Source: a virus. Taken from it: DNA of 23,257 nt. This document shows, piece by piece, positions 1 through 5,806 of this stretch (its first letter is position 1; each line of letters opens with the position of its first letter). The stretch covers positions 1-23,257 of IMG/VR virus record IMGVR_UViG_3300042540_000090, one strand, 5' to 3'. The notes below the pieces were generated by a model. The model saw only the letters and a list, made by a program, of their open reading frames with translations. It was not told the origin of the DNA and did no database searches. The position numbers and the translations under genes were made by a program.

Positions 1-879
1 AAAGTAACCAAGCACACAAAGAACATCCATGAGCTATGCCTAGAGGGTAAGCACGTACAAGTAGCAATGCTTTCTGATATACACTGGGACAATCCTAAAT
101 GTGATTGGGACTATTTAAAGCGACACCTAGATTATTGCGTTAAAGAAAATATGCCTATCATGATTAACGGTGATATGTTTTGTTTAATGCAAGGAAGAGG
201 TGATAAGCGTAGCAGCAAGTCTGATATAAGACCAGAACACAACAACTCAAAGTATCTAGATTCAGTTGTTGAAACAGCTGTTAAATGGTGGTCACCTTAC
301 GCACATCTATTAACTGTTATCGGTTATGGTAATCATGAGACAGCTATAATAAAATGGCAAGAAACTGACATCCTTCAAAGGTTTGTTGATCTGCTTAACT
401 ACACAAATAACACAAGCGTTCAAACGGGCGGTTATGGTGGGTGGTTTTTAATTAAACAAAAATATAACGGTACAACAAGCGAGGCGGTGACAAAGGTAAA
501 GTACTTCCATGGCTCAGGGGGTGGGGGTGTAGTTACAAAGGGAGCAATCAACTTAACACGTTCACTTGAAATGTACGAAGATTTTGACGTGTTTACAATG
601 GGACACATTCACGAAAATTCATCACGTAACGATGTAAGGGAAACAATAAAAAATCATGCAAAAACAGGTGTAAAGATTGAACACAAAGACTTACATTTAA
701 TGATCACTGGAGCTTACAAAGAAGAATACGAAGATGGCTCAAAAGGTTGGCACATTGAAAGAGGCGCACCACCTAAACCAATGGGTGGAAGAATACTAAC
801 GATTGACGTATGCATTACTCAGTCAGATGGTGTAAGAACAGCAAATAAAATAATTGATTCACGAAAATTTCCATTATGA
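1..879 (+). CDS. Calcineurin-like metallophosphoesterase, 5' end outside the window
   Basis: The reading frame is open from base 1 (it reads KVTKHTKNIHELC before the Met at 67), so the true start lies left of the window. Counting from the Met at 67, all metal-binding motifs of the calcineurin-like phosphoesterase fold are present: D4-x-H6, G35-D36, G88-N89-H90-E91, H148 in a Gly-rich loop, and G179-H180-x-H182. Such enzymes hydrolyse phosphoesters with a two-metal centre; the substrate (DNA ends, nucleotides or another phosphoester) cannot be told from the sequence. The stop overlaps the next start (ATGA at 876-879), so it is probably co-expressed with the lysis genes. The family call is secure, the phage role unknown. 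Confidence 0.88.
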   Translation, partial: KVTKHTKNIHELCLEGKHVQVAMLSDIHWDNPKCDWDYLKRHLDYCVKENMPIMINGDMFCLMQGRGDKRSSKSDIRPEHNNSKYLDSVVETAVKWWSPYAHLLTVIGYGNHETAIIKWQETDILQRFVDLLNYTNNTSVQTGGYGGWFLIKQKYNGTTSEAVTKVKYFHGSGGGGVVTKGAINLTRSLEMYEDFDVFTMGHIHENSSRNDVRETIKNHAKTGVKIEHKDLHLMITGAYKEEYEDGSKGWHIERGAPPKPMGGRILTIDVCITQSDGVRTANKIIDSRKFPL

Positions 880-1304
880 AAATAAACTTTAACCATTTAC
901 TAGCCTTCATTTGGGCTTGTTTAATCTCAATCCTTTGGCTTATATTTATGACTAGTTGCTCAGCGCAACATCACTATAATAAAGCAGTCAAGAAAGGACT
1001 TAAGGTAGAAACTCAAAGCGACACGATCAGACTTACTAAGATTGATTCGGTTTACATCAACAACGAATGGGTAAAGGTTGTAACTGAGTTTGATACAATT
1101 ATTCAGTTTAATACTGTTTATGTGCCTAAGACACGTTTACAAGAGCGTTTGATATACAAGACAAAGAAAGATTCGTTTGAAACAATTAGATACGTTACAA
1201 GGCAAGAAACTAAACAAGTAAGTAAACAGTCTTTCCCTTGGCGAATTCTTATAGTATGTATGTTTATTGGGCTTGTAATATCAGTAATTAAGTATAGAAG
1301 ATAG
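876..1304 (+). CDS. Probable unimolecular spanin (lipoprotein with C-terminal membrane anchor)
   Basis: The 142-residue protein has a hydrophobic signal at residues 8-25 followed by a lipobox-like M-T-S-C with Cys28 as the lipidation site; Ser-Cys is common in Bacteroidota lipoproteins. Residues about 30-120 are polar, look periplasmic, and are rich in alternating beta-type strands rather than coiled coil. A second membrane segment lies at 122-139 and ends in basic KYRR. An N-terminal outer-membrane lipid plus a C-terminal inner-membrane helix is the topology of unimolecular spanins (T1 gp11 type), which fuse inner and outer membranes in the last step of Gram-negative lysis. The position just before an endolysin supports this. 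It could be another small lipoprotein; no sequence homology was tested. Confidence 0.68.
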   Translation: MKINFNHLLAFIWACLISILWLIFMTSCSAQHHYNKAVKKGLKVETQSDTIRLTKIDSVYINNEWVKVVTEFDTIIQFNTVYVPKTRLQERLIYKTKKDSFETIRYVTRQETKQVSKQSFPWRILIVCMFIGLVISVIKYRR

Positions 1305-1398
1305 TGTATTATAATAGGCTTTAAGCAGAAATAACTATGAAAAGTGTGTTATATTGCACAATTAATTTGTTTACACTAAACAACTAAATGTAAATAAG

Positions 1399-1854
1399 AT
1401 GTTGACAACTAAAGAAATGATTGCCAAGTATGGCGCACCAAATCCTGAGGGAACTTATTTAAAAACTATTATTTTACCTTATCCATTTATTTACGATGGT
1501 AAACCAGTTTCAAAGATGCGATGTCATAAGCTAGTAGCGGATAAATTCCTAGCAGTATTTGAGGATATATTAGCGCACTACGGATTAGAAGAAATTAATC
1601 GACTTGGTATAAACAAATACGGTGGCTGTTTCAATTATCGACTTATGCGAGGTGGTACGCAATTAAGTAGACATTCTTGGGGGTGTGCCATTGATCTTGA
1701 TCCGCAAAGAAATCTATTAAAAGAAACTAGTAAGACAGCTAGATTTGCTAGACCTGAATATAAACCAATGATTGATATATTTTACAAGCATGGCTTTATT
1801 TCTTTAGGTAGAGAAAAGAATTACGATTGGATGCACTTTGAGATTGGAGAATAA
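1399..1854 (+). CDS. M15 family peptidase, phage endolysin
   Basis: The 151-residue protein is a single-domain zinc peptidase of the VanY/L-alanyl-D-glutamate peptidase type (Peptidase M15). Visible motifs are [12 protein letters not shown] (zinc ligands H92 and D99) and DWMHFE (H146 as third ligand, D143 as likely catalytic acid/base). It should cut peptide cross-links of peptidoglycan. There is no signal peptide, so it needs a holin or another route to the periplasm, and no holin gene is visible here. It follows the spanin candidate after a 94-base gap and precedes a terminator, so it is probably the last gene of its transcription unit. The 1305-1398 gap shows nothing convincing apart from AT-rich sequence. 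Confidence 0.9.
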   Translation: MLTTKEMIAKYGAPNPEGTYLKTIILPYPFIYDGKPVSKMRCHKLVADKFLAVFEDILAHYGLEEINRLGINKYGGCFNYRLMRGGTQLSRHSWGCAIDLDPQRNLLKETSKTARFARPEYKPMIDIFYKHGFISLGREKNYDWMHFEIGE

Positions 1855-1901
1855 ATAGTACTTTTGGCCATTCATAGAGTTTTTGTTTTTCAAGTTAGGT
1901 T

Positions 1902-1931
1902 AAGCCCTCGCCATATCGGTGGGGGTTTTTT
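1902..1931 (+). terminator. Rho-independent terminator after the lysis genes
   Basis: The arms CCCTCGCC (1905-1912) and GGTGGGGG (1918-1925) pair over eight positions, two of them G-U, around the loop ATATC. Flanking A/T pairs extend the stem and six T follow (1926-1931). It lies about 50 bases after the endolysin stop and separates the lysis genes from the next unit. Confidence 0.85.
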
Positions 1932-1988
1932 ATATGCAATCACGTATAAAAACGCCATAATGCTAAATAGTATATGCAAAAACGTATA
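1931..1988. repeat. Two 18-bp operator-like direct repeats, 40 bp apart
   Basis: TATATGCAATCACGTATA (1931-1948) and TATATGCAAAAACGTATA (1971-1988) agree at 16 of 18 positions. Each is an imperfect dyad (TATAyG...CGTATA). They sit between the terminator and the promoter at 2014-2083, which suggests paired sites for a dimeric repressor. No protein binding is shown by the sequence itself. Confidence 0.5.
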
Positions 1989-2013
1989 GTTTTGTAAAGA
2001 GTATTATACATTT

Positions 2014-2083
2014 ACCACTCATCATTATATTTTACCGTTCATCACAATTATTGTTTTTAATCAAAACAGTAGACATATATTTG
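2014..2083 (+). promoter_or_regulatory. Promoter A with a LytTR-like direct-repeat operator
   Basis: Direct repeats ACCACTCAT (2014-2022) and ACCGTTCAT (2034-2042) have a 20-bp period. The second fits the published LytTR consensus [TA][AC][CA]GTTN[AG][TG] at every position; the first contains ACCACTCA, the half-site form of E. coli BtsR. After 33 bp comes TATATTTG (2076-2083), an exact match to the Bacteroidota -7 element TAnnTTTG. A -33-like TTG lies at 2051-2053, 22 bp upstream, inside the palindrome ACAATTATTGT (2044-2054). It drives the small-gene module starting at 2105. Confidence 0.7.
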
Positions 2084-2104
2084 TTGAAACAAAAAACAAA
2101 AGAT

Positions 2105-2305
2105 ATGAAAACAATTAACAGAAACGAATTAAGAAACATGTACTTAGATTTATCAATCGAATTAAGTGATGTAAAAACATTTGAAGAATTTTGCAAGTTT
2201 TTACCAAAAACGCTACCATTTTTAAAAAAGTATAGTGAAGAAATGTTGGTAAATGTTTTAATTGAAGAAGTTGAAAATAAAGAATTTGAATTAACTAACA
2301 AATAA
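2105..2305 (+). CDS. Small phage protein of unknown function
   Basis: This 66-residue acidic, helical protein is not recognised. I chose the ATG at 2105 instead of the upstream in-frame start at 2051, because 2051 lies inside the promoter, upstream of the -7 element at 2076-2083. The A-rich leader before 2105 (AAAAACAAAAGATATG) is nearly the same as that of the gene at 2359. It is the first gene after promoter A, so an early or regulatory role is possible but not shown. A minus-strand reading frame over the same bases is treated as a shadow. Confidence 0.65.
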   Translation: MKTINRNELRNMYLDLSIELSDVKTFEEFCKFLPKTLPFLKKYSEEMLVNVLIEEVENKEFELTNK

Positions 2306-2313
2306 AAAAATAA

Positions 2314-2330
2314 AGGGGTGAAATTCCCCT
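2314..2330 (+). other. Short hairpin between small genes
   Basis: AGGGG (2314-2318) pairs with CCCCT (2326-2330) around a seven-base loop, between the genes at 2105 and 2359. An AT-rich tail follows but no clean T tract, so it may be a weak terminator or an RNA-stability hairpin. Confidence 0.4.
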
Positions 2331-2358
2331 ATAATTTTAACCTTTAAAAACAAAAGAT

Positions 2359-2526
2359 ATGAATCTAAAAAAATGGCTAAACAAAGATACTAAGCCGACT
2401 AAACTAGAAAACACATACACGCCTCCAATGGGTGTGAATGATGCAAACAGAAAGCAACACTTCACAACTTACAATGTGGAGCTTATGAATGAGATTAGAC
2501 GAATCAAATTAAACGAAGGAAAATGA
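2359..2526 (+). CDS. Small phage protein of unknown function (55 aa)
   Basis: An ATG at 2359 opens 55 codons ending in TGA at 2524-2526. The product starts MNLKKWLNKDTKPTK and is basic, with no recognised domain or membrane segment. Three things support it: the leader AAAAACAAAAGATATGAA matches that of the gene at 2105, it fills a gap that would otherwise be empty in a packed region, and its stop overlaps the start of the next gene (ATGA at 2523-2526), the usual coupling in this window. Confidence 0.62.
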   Translation: MNLKKWLNKDTKPTKLENTYTPPMGVNDANRKQHFTTYNVELMNEIRRIKLNEGK

Positions 2527-2729
2527 CAGCAAAACAAAAAGCAAATGAGTTAGTAGATCGCTACGTTGAATACGTAGAGGCTTACTCTTCACAAGGACAA
2601 ATCGAGAACGCTAAGATATGTGCGTTGATAGTGGTGGAGGAAATGATTGACGTGACTTATGCAGCAACTAGGTCAACTTATGAATATTGGCAAGATGTTA
2701 AACGAGAAATAAAAGCAATCCAATCTTAA
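2523..2729 (+). CDS. Small helical phage protein, family shared with the gene at 11003
   Basis: A 68-residue helical protein starting MTAKQKANELV and ending in a YWQDVKREI segment. The pattern of an N-terminal MTAxxxAxE(L/M)V helix and a C-terminal YWxDV is shared with the 61-residue product at 11003-11188, so the two are probably paralogues. Short proteins of this type are common in Bacteroidota phages, but I know of no function. It starts within the stop of the preceding gene (ATGA). Its own stop lies inside a perfect hairpin (2724-2745). Confidence 0.75.
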   Translation: MTAKQKANELVDRYVEYVEAYSSQGQIENAKICALIVVEEMIDVTYAATRSTYEYWQDVKREIKAIQS

Positions 2730-2745
2730 GGTAATTGCCTTAAGA
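2724..2745 (+). other. Perfect 8-bp hairpin overlapping a stop codon
   Basis: TCTTAAGG (2724-2731) and CCTTAAGA (2738-2745) are perfect reverse complements around TAATTG. The TAA stop of the preceding gene lies inside the left arm. No T tract follows, so a role in mRNA stability or processing, or a protein-binding site, is more likely than a standard terminator. Confidence 0.55.
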
Positions 2746-2771
2746 AAATAATAAATAAATCAGGTAATAAT

Positions 2772-3008
2772 ATGAAAACAGCAGTAGAATTGTACAATCA
2801 AGAAATAAAAGAGTTGTTTAATCAGTTTCAAGATGGAGAAATAAGTAACAATATGTTTCACATGCAAAGACTTGTAGCTTTAACAAAAGCCAAAGAATTA
2901 GAAAAGCAGCAGATAATGAAAGCAGTCTATGATAGCATGGGAACAAATTTAGATCCCAACATGGGAAGAGCTGAACAGTATTATAATGAAACCTATAATA
3001 ATAAATAA
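2772..3008 (+). CDS. Small helical phage protein of unknown function
   Basis: A 78-residue, Gln- and Lys-rich, fully helical protein beginning MKTAVELYNQEIKELFNQF and ending near AEQYYNETYNNK. This overall form (an MKTAVE start, a central KAKELEKQQI helix and an AEQYYNETY tail) is familiar from small proteins of Bacteroidota phages, but no function is known to me. It is separated by 42 bases, including the 2724-2745 hairpin, from the gene before it. Confidence 0.75.
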   Translation: MKTAVELYNQEIKELFNQFQDGEISNNMFHMQRLVALTKAKELEKQQIMKAVYDSMGTNLDPNMGRAEQYYNETYNNK

Positions 3009-3009
3009 G

Positions 3010-3285
3010 ATGATAAAATATAAAGATACAATAGACCGAGGGTTTAAAAGATTTGATTTAGGTAACGATCAGGTTTGGCTCGATACATACGGTTATGAAT
3101 GGTTTATCTGTGAGAAAATATTAGCTAAACTTACAAAGGGAAATATTACTGCTAACTGGTGTCCTGAAACTCAAACTATTGAAGTAATGCGGTTAGTTGA
3201 TAATCAAATAATGGAGCGACAATCGTTTAGTGATATAGCAGAGTTTGATAAGTTTGATAAATTCTTAAATCCACCTTCGTTATGA
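3010..3285 (+). CDS. Small phage protein of unknown function
   Basis: 91 residues from the ATG at 3010 (MIKYKDTIDRGF). An in-frame ATG at 2986 would add eight residues but overlap the previous gene by 23 bases; 3010 starts just after that gene's stop and is preferred. The protein is rich in aromatic and acidic residues, with a likely beta-strand start and the repeated acidic stretch EFDKFDKF near its end. No domain is recognised. Its stop overlaps the next start (ATGA at 3282-3285). Confidence 0.65.
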   Translation: MIKYKDTIDRGFKRFDLGNDQVWLDTYGYEWFICEKILAKLTKGNITANWCPETQTIEVMRLVDNQIMERQSFSDIAEFDKFDKFLNPPSL

Positions 3286-3473
3286 CAATAGGACAAAGAG
3301 TGTATTCAAAGCATTACCAGTGCTTGGGTACAGTTGCAAGGATAAAAGATATGAGCGAAGATTATCCAGTTGTAGTTAGTTTTGATAACGGATCGGTTGA
3401 CTATTACACACTAGATGGGAAGATGTATATTGAGTTTGATGTTAAAGATTTGGAAGATGAGAAAAACATTTAA
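3282..3473 (+). CDS. Small beta-rich protein with SH3-like pattern
   Basis: 63 residues with the pattern IGQRVYS....LGTVARI..... YPVVVSFDNGSVDYYTLDGK, that is, a run of short beta strands with a Val/Ile-rich centre as in small SH3-like or KOW/Tudor-type barrels. Similar short proteins occur in Bacteroidota phages. A nucleic-acid or protein-binding role would fit, but this is inferred from strand pattern only. Its start overlaps the previous stop by 4 bases, and its 3' end overlaps the next gene by 17 bases. Confidence 0.7.
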   Translation: MTIGQRVYSKHYQCLGTVARIKDMSEDYPVVVSFDNGSVDYYTLDGKMYIEFDVKDLEDEKNI

Positions 3474-3825
3474 ACAATTAACAGACGCTGAGAAATTACA
3501 AATATCAGTTCAATTCCACCTTCAAACACTTAAACGGATGTCGGATAAATTCAATGTAAGCAATTCAACTATTCGACTAGTAGTTACCAACTTCTTTAAG
3601 GATAAGCGAATAGACGTTACAGGTTTAACGGTTACTCAGATAATGGATAAATACAAGGTGACGATGGGTAAAGCTATTACACTTCAGATGAAGTTTGATA
3701 AACCATTAGGTGGATCGGTTTACTTCGGTCAAACTAAAGAAGCTATCTACTCTAATGAAGATGAGATGATAATACCAAGTTACTCAGTTAAAGATTTACA
3801 AGGGTGGGAGGCTGCGATGATATGA
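3457..3825 (+). CDS. Probable helix-turn-helix DNA-binding protein
   Basis: 122 residues from the ATG at 3457. An in-frame start at 3415 would add 14 residues deep inside the preceding gene and is not preferred. Residues about 8-48 (LTDAEKLQ... LKRMSDKFNVSNSTIRLVV) look like a three-helix HTH in which 'KRMSDKFNVSNSTIRLVV' would be the turn and recognition helix. Residues about 49-75 may hold a second short helical unit (VTQIMDKYKVTMGKAITL). The C-terminal third is beta-like. A regulatory role for the early genes is plausible; its targets are unknown. It is not of LytTR type, so it is not an obvious partner for the ACC(A/G)(C/T)TCAT operators. Confidence 0.6.
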   Translation: MRKTFKQLTDAEKLQISVQFHLQTLKRMSDKFNVSNSTIRLVVTNFFKDKRIDVTGLTVTQIMDKYKVTMGKAITLQMKFDKPLGGSVYFGQTKEAIYSNEDEMIIPSYSVKDLQGWEAAMI

Positions 3826-4049
3826 CCAACGAACAGAAACTCCTAGCAGCTCAACTTCTTCCAGTACTTGCTGACTTCTTAGAAGATGTACCGATGCAAC
3901 ATTTAGCTAAGATGAAACGGAATAGACTAGTAACCGAGATACGTTCATTCGATTCGTTCCTAATGGTAGGTGCTGGCTTAGATGCAATGGATCAACAGAT
4001 AGAGTTACAACAAGCGTTTAGACAATGGATTACCACTCATCACCAATAA
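3822..4049 (+). CDS. Small helical phage protein of unknown function
   Basis: 75 residues from the ATG at 3822, which overlaps the previous stop (ATGA). An upstream GTG at 3804 would add six residues and is less likely. The product is helical and amphipathic (MTNEQKLLAAQLLPVLADFL at the start) with no recognised motif. Its last codons, coding for ITTHHQ, contain the first half-site of the operator of promoter B, so coding sequence and control site share bases here. Confidence 0.65.
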   Translation: MTNEQKLLAAQLLPVLADFLEDVPMQHLAKMKRNRLVTEIRSFDSFLMVGAGLDAMDQQIELQQAFRQWITTHHQ

Positions 4050-4100
4050 CAACCGTTCATCACAATTACGGTAAACAAGTAAACTAATTGTGTAACTTTA
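4032..4100 (+). promoter_or_regulatory. Promoter B with a LytTR-like direct-repeat operator
   Basis: ACCACTCAT (4032-4040) and ACCGTTCAT (4052-4060) repeat at a 20-bp period, identical to promoter A. After 32 bp comes TAACTTTA (4093-4100), seven of eight matches to TAnnTTTG. No -33 TTTG is seen at the right distance, which fits an activator-dependent promoter. Between operator and -7 lies a perfect 8-bp inverted repeat, CACAATTA (4061-4068) and TAATTGTG (4085-4092). The site controls the recombination module at 4117-5587. Confidence 0.62.
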
Positions 4101-4116
4101 CAAAAAACAAAACAAT

Positions 4117-4635
4117 ATGAAAACAAAAGACGTTAGCTATCGAATAGCTTACAAATCAGACCACCTCGGAGTAATTGATCTAGAGGAAATGTTGGAGAAT
4201 GGTCAATCTCTAATCGTAACTGTCAACGAGGTTTGGCACGAACAGGGCGCAGTTGTCGCTGGGAGCAAAGGTAATTTTAACATAGCTTACTTTGCTGAAT
4301 CAATCAAGCCTTTAGTACTTAACGCAACCAATGCCGCAACGATCAGAAGATTGTGCAACGGTGGTGCAAATCTAAACACTTGGAAAATGCCAGTGCAAGT
4401 TGAACTTTACATTGATGCAACAGTTAAGATGAAAGGTCAAATAGTAGGTGGTGTTAGAATTAGAAAGGCTTTAAACGTAGCACCACAAATAGACGCTACA
4501 GCAGCTTTAAATGTATTAAATGGAGCAACATCACTCGATGATTTAAAAGAGCGTTACATGAGCTTATCTAAAGCCGAGCAAGGTTTGAGTGTTGTAGTAG
4601 CTAAAAAGGATGAAATGAAAATTAAATTAAATTAA
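4117..4635 (+). CDS. OB-fold-like phage replication/recombination protein, candidate ssDNA-binding protein
   Basis: The 172-residue protein has the layout of a common phage family in which an N-terminal beta domain ends in a segment of the form KPLVLN-TNA-TI...(W)....V-LY....K..G..V-G-RIR; here residues about 62-125 read KPLVLNATNAATIRRL and then VGGVRIR. A helical tail (SLDDLKERYMSLSKAEQ) follows, as is usual in the family. Members sit beside exonucleases and helicases and are thought to bind ssDNA; that role is inferred from context. It is followed one base after its stop by the YqaJ-type nuclease at 4637, which suggests a partner or annealing role. Membership is fairly clear, the biochemical role less so. 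Confidence 0.65.
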   Translation: MKTKDVSYRIAYKSDHLGVIDLEEMLENGQSLIVTVNEVWHEQGAVVAGSKGNFNIAYFAESIKPLVLNATNAATIRRLCNGGANLNTWKMPVQVELYIDATVKMKGQIVGGVRIRKALNVAPQIDATAALNVLNGATSLDDLKERYMSLSKAEQGLSVVVAKKDEMKIKLN

Positions 4636-4636
4636 G

Positions 4637-5284
4637 ATGATTACAAGAAAAGATATTATACAAGGCACTCCTGAATGGATGGCTGTTCGATGGGCTAAAG
4701 TTGGCGGTACACGATCAAAAGGATTGTTCACTAAAGGTGATACACTTTACCTTGAGATGCTAGCTGAATACACTGAGCAATATGTACACGAAGAATCGTA
4801 CCAATCCGCTGCAATGGAGCGAGGTAACGAGCTTGAACCTGAGGCAATATTTGAAATGATGCAGTATACCGGTGTTAACGTTCAATCAGTTGGCTGGTTA
4901 CAATCTGTTGAGTGTCCTATCTTAGGCATATCACCTGACGCAATTAGTGAAGATGAAACGATATGTTTCGAGGTTAAGTGTCCTAGCGCAAAGAAGCACG
5001 TTGAAAACTGTCTTAGTGCGGATATTCCACTAGATTATGTACATCAATGTGTACACTATTTCACTGTCAATCCTAAACTATCAACTTTGTACTTTGGATC
5101 ATATAGACCTGAGGCTCTAAAACCTTTGAAAGTTTGGTCGATTAATAGAGAAAGTTTGATTAACTTAGGGACAAATGCAAAGCCAGTAATGAAGTCAGTA
5201 CAGGAATGGAGTGAGATTGCGTTAAACGAAGCGCATGAGTTAAATAAACAAATGAATAAAGGAGTTGAATTATTAAGTTTTTAA
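4637..5284 (+). CDS. YqaJ-type viral recombinase / lambda-exonuclease-like nuclease
   Basis: A 215-residue PD-(D/E)XK nuclease. It begins with the typical QGTPEW (residues 9-14), has ERGNELEP near 61-68, the G-x-S-P-D motif with catalytic D101, then F-E112-V-K114-C-P, and a helix with H136-Q137 and H140. These are the active-site landmarks of the YqaJ/lambda exonuclease family, which resects dsDNA ends 5' to 3' for single-strand annealing recombination. It is flanked by two candidate ssDNA-binding proteins (4117 and 5297), a standard phage recombination set, although no clear RecT/Erf-type annealase is seen. Start at 4637 lies one base after the previous stop. Confidence 0.9.
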   Translation: MITRKDIIQGTPEWMAVRWAKVGGTRSKGLFTKGDTLYLEMLAEYTEQYVHEESYQSAAMERGNELEPEAIFEMMQYTGVNVQSVGWLQSVECPILGISPDAISEDETICFEVKCPSAKKHVENCLSADIPLDYVHQCVHYFTVNPKLSTLYFGSYRPEALKPLKVWSINRESLINLGTNAKPVMKSVQEWSEIALNEAHELNKQMNKGVELLSF

Positions 5285-5296
5285 ATTAACGGAGAT

Positions 5297-5587
5297 ATGA
5301 TTAAAGGTAAAGTAGATTTTGTTGGGCCAACTGTCCAAGTATCAGATAAATTCTCAAAGCGAGAATTAGTAGTTGTAACATCGGACCAATATCCACAACA
5401 TATTCTGATTGAGTTTAACCAGGATAAATGTGATTTGTTAAACAATATTCATTTAGGAATGGAAGTTGATGTTGAATATAATTTACGTGGCCGGTCCTGG
5501 ACTAATCCACAAGGTGAAAAAAAATATTTTAACACCATTCAAGGTTGGAAAATTTTAAGTACAACAGAAACAAAAATTGATTTTTGA
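5297..5587 (+). CDS. DUF3127 OB-fold protein, likely ssDNA-binding
   Basis: The 96-residue protein matches the DUF3127 pattern: an initial G-K-V strand, FSKREL.V.T.DQYPQHI in the middle, then a GMEVDVEYNLRGRSW strand pair and a terminal F-N-T-I-Q-G-W-K-I strand. DUF3127 is a small Bacteroidota family with a single OB fold, and it probably works as a single-strand DNA-binding protein. It follows the exonuclease gene after 12 bases and is the last gene before the terminator at 5628. In base use (two GGCC sites within 290 bases) it resembles the replication genes to its right more than the genes to its left. Confidence 0.85.
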   Translation: MIKGKVDFVGPTVQVSDKFSKRELVVVTSDQYPQHILIEFNQDKCDLLNNIHLGMEVDVEYNLRGRSWTNPQGEKKYFNTIQGWKILSTTETKIDF

Positions 5588-5627
5588 AATGAAAATGTAA
5601 AATTTTTAATAAAAACATTCAACTTAG

Positions 5628-5651
5628 AAGCACCTTAACGGGTGCTTTTTT
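5628..5651 (+). terminator. Rho-independent terminator after the recombination module
   Basis: AAGCACC (5628-5634) and GGTGCTT (5641-5647) pair perfectly around TTAACG, and the T run extends to 5651. It lies 41 bases after the stop of the DUF3127 gene and isolates the recombination module from the replication genes. Confidence 0.85.
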
Positions 5652-5658
5652 GTTTTTT

Positions 5659-5709
5659 GCAAAGGTAGAAATAAACTTAACTGCTTGATTTTCAACAATA
5701 GCAAAGGTA
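5659..5709 (-). repeat. Two GCAAAGGTA repeats, -7-like on the minus strand
   Basis: GCAAAGGTA occurs at 5659-5667 and 5701-5709, each followed by a similar AAATAAA...ACTT stretch (period 42). Read on the minus strand each is TACCTTTGC, an exact match to the Bacteroidota -7 element TAnnTTTG. No well-placed -33 TTTG is seen for either, and no minus-strand gene follows, so they may be protein-binding repeats or drive a short antisense RNA. Confidence 0.42.
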
Positions 5710-5806
5710 AAAATAAAAACTTCAAAGTTTAAATAGAAATATTTTATTTTTTTATTTTCTAAAATAATATTTTATCATTCTTATGTATTATTAGATTTTA
5801 TCTTTA

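Noticed and set aside
1337-1387. A 16-codon frame in the gap before the endolysin
   Set aside because: Too short, no recognisable product and no promoter or coupling; the gap is treated as non-coding.
2032-2301. Minus-strand 89-codon reading frame
   Set aside because: It lies opposite the small gene at 2105 and overlaps promoter A; no supporting start context or domain.
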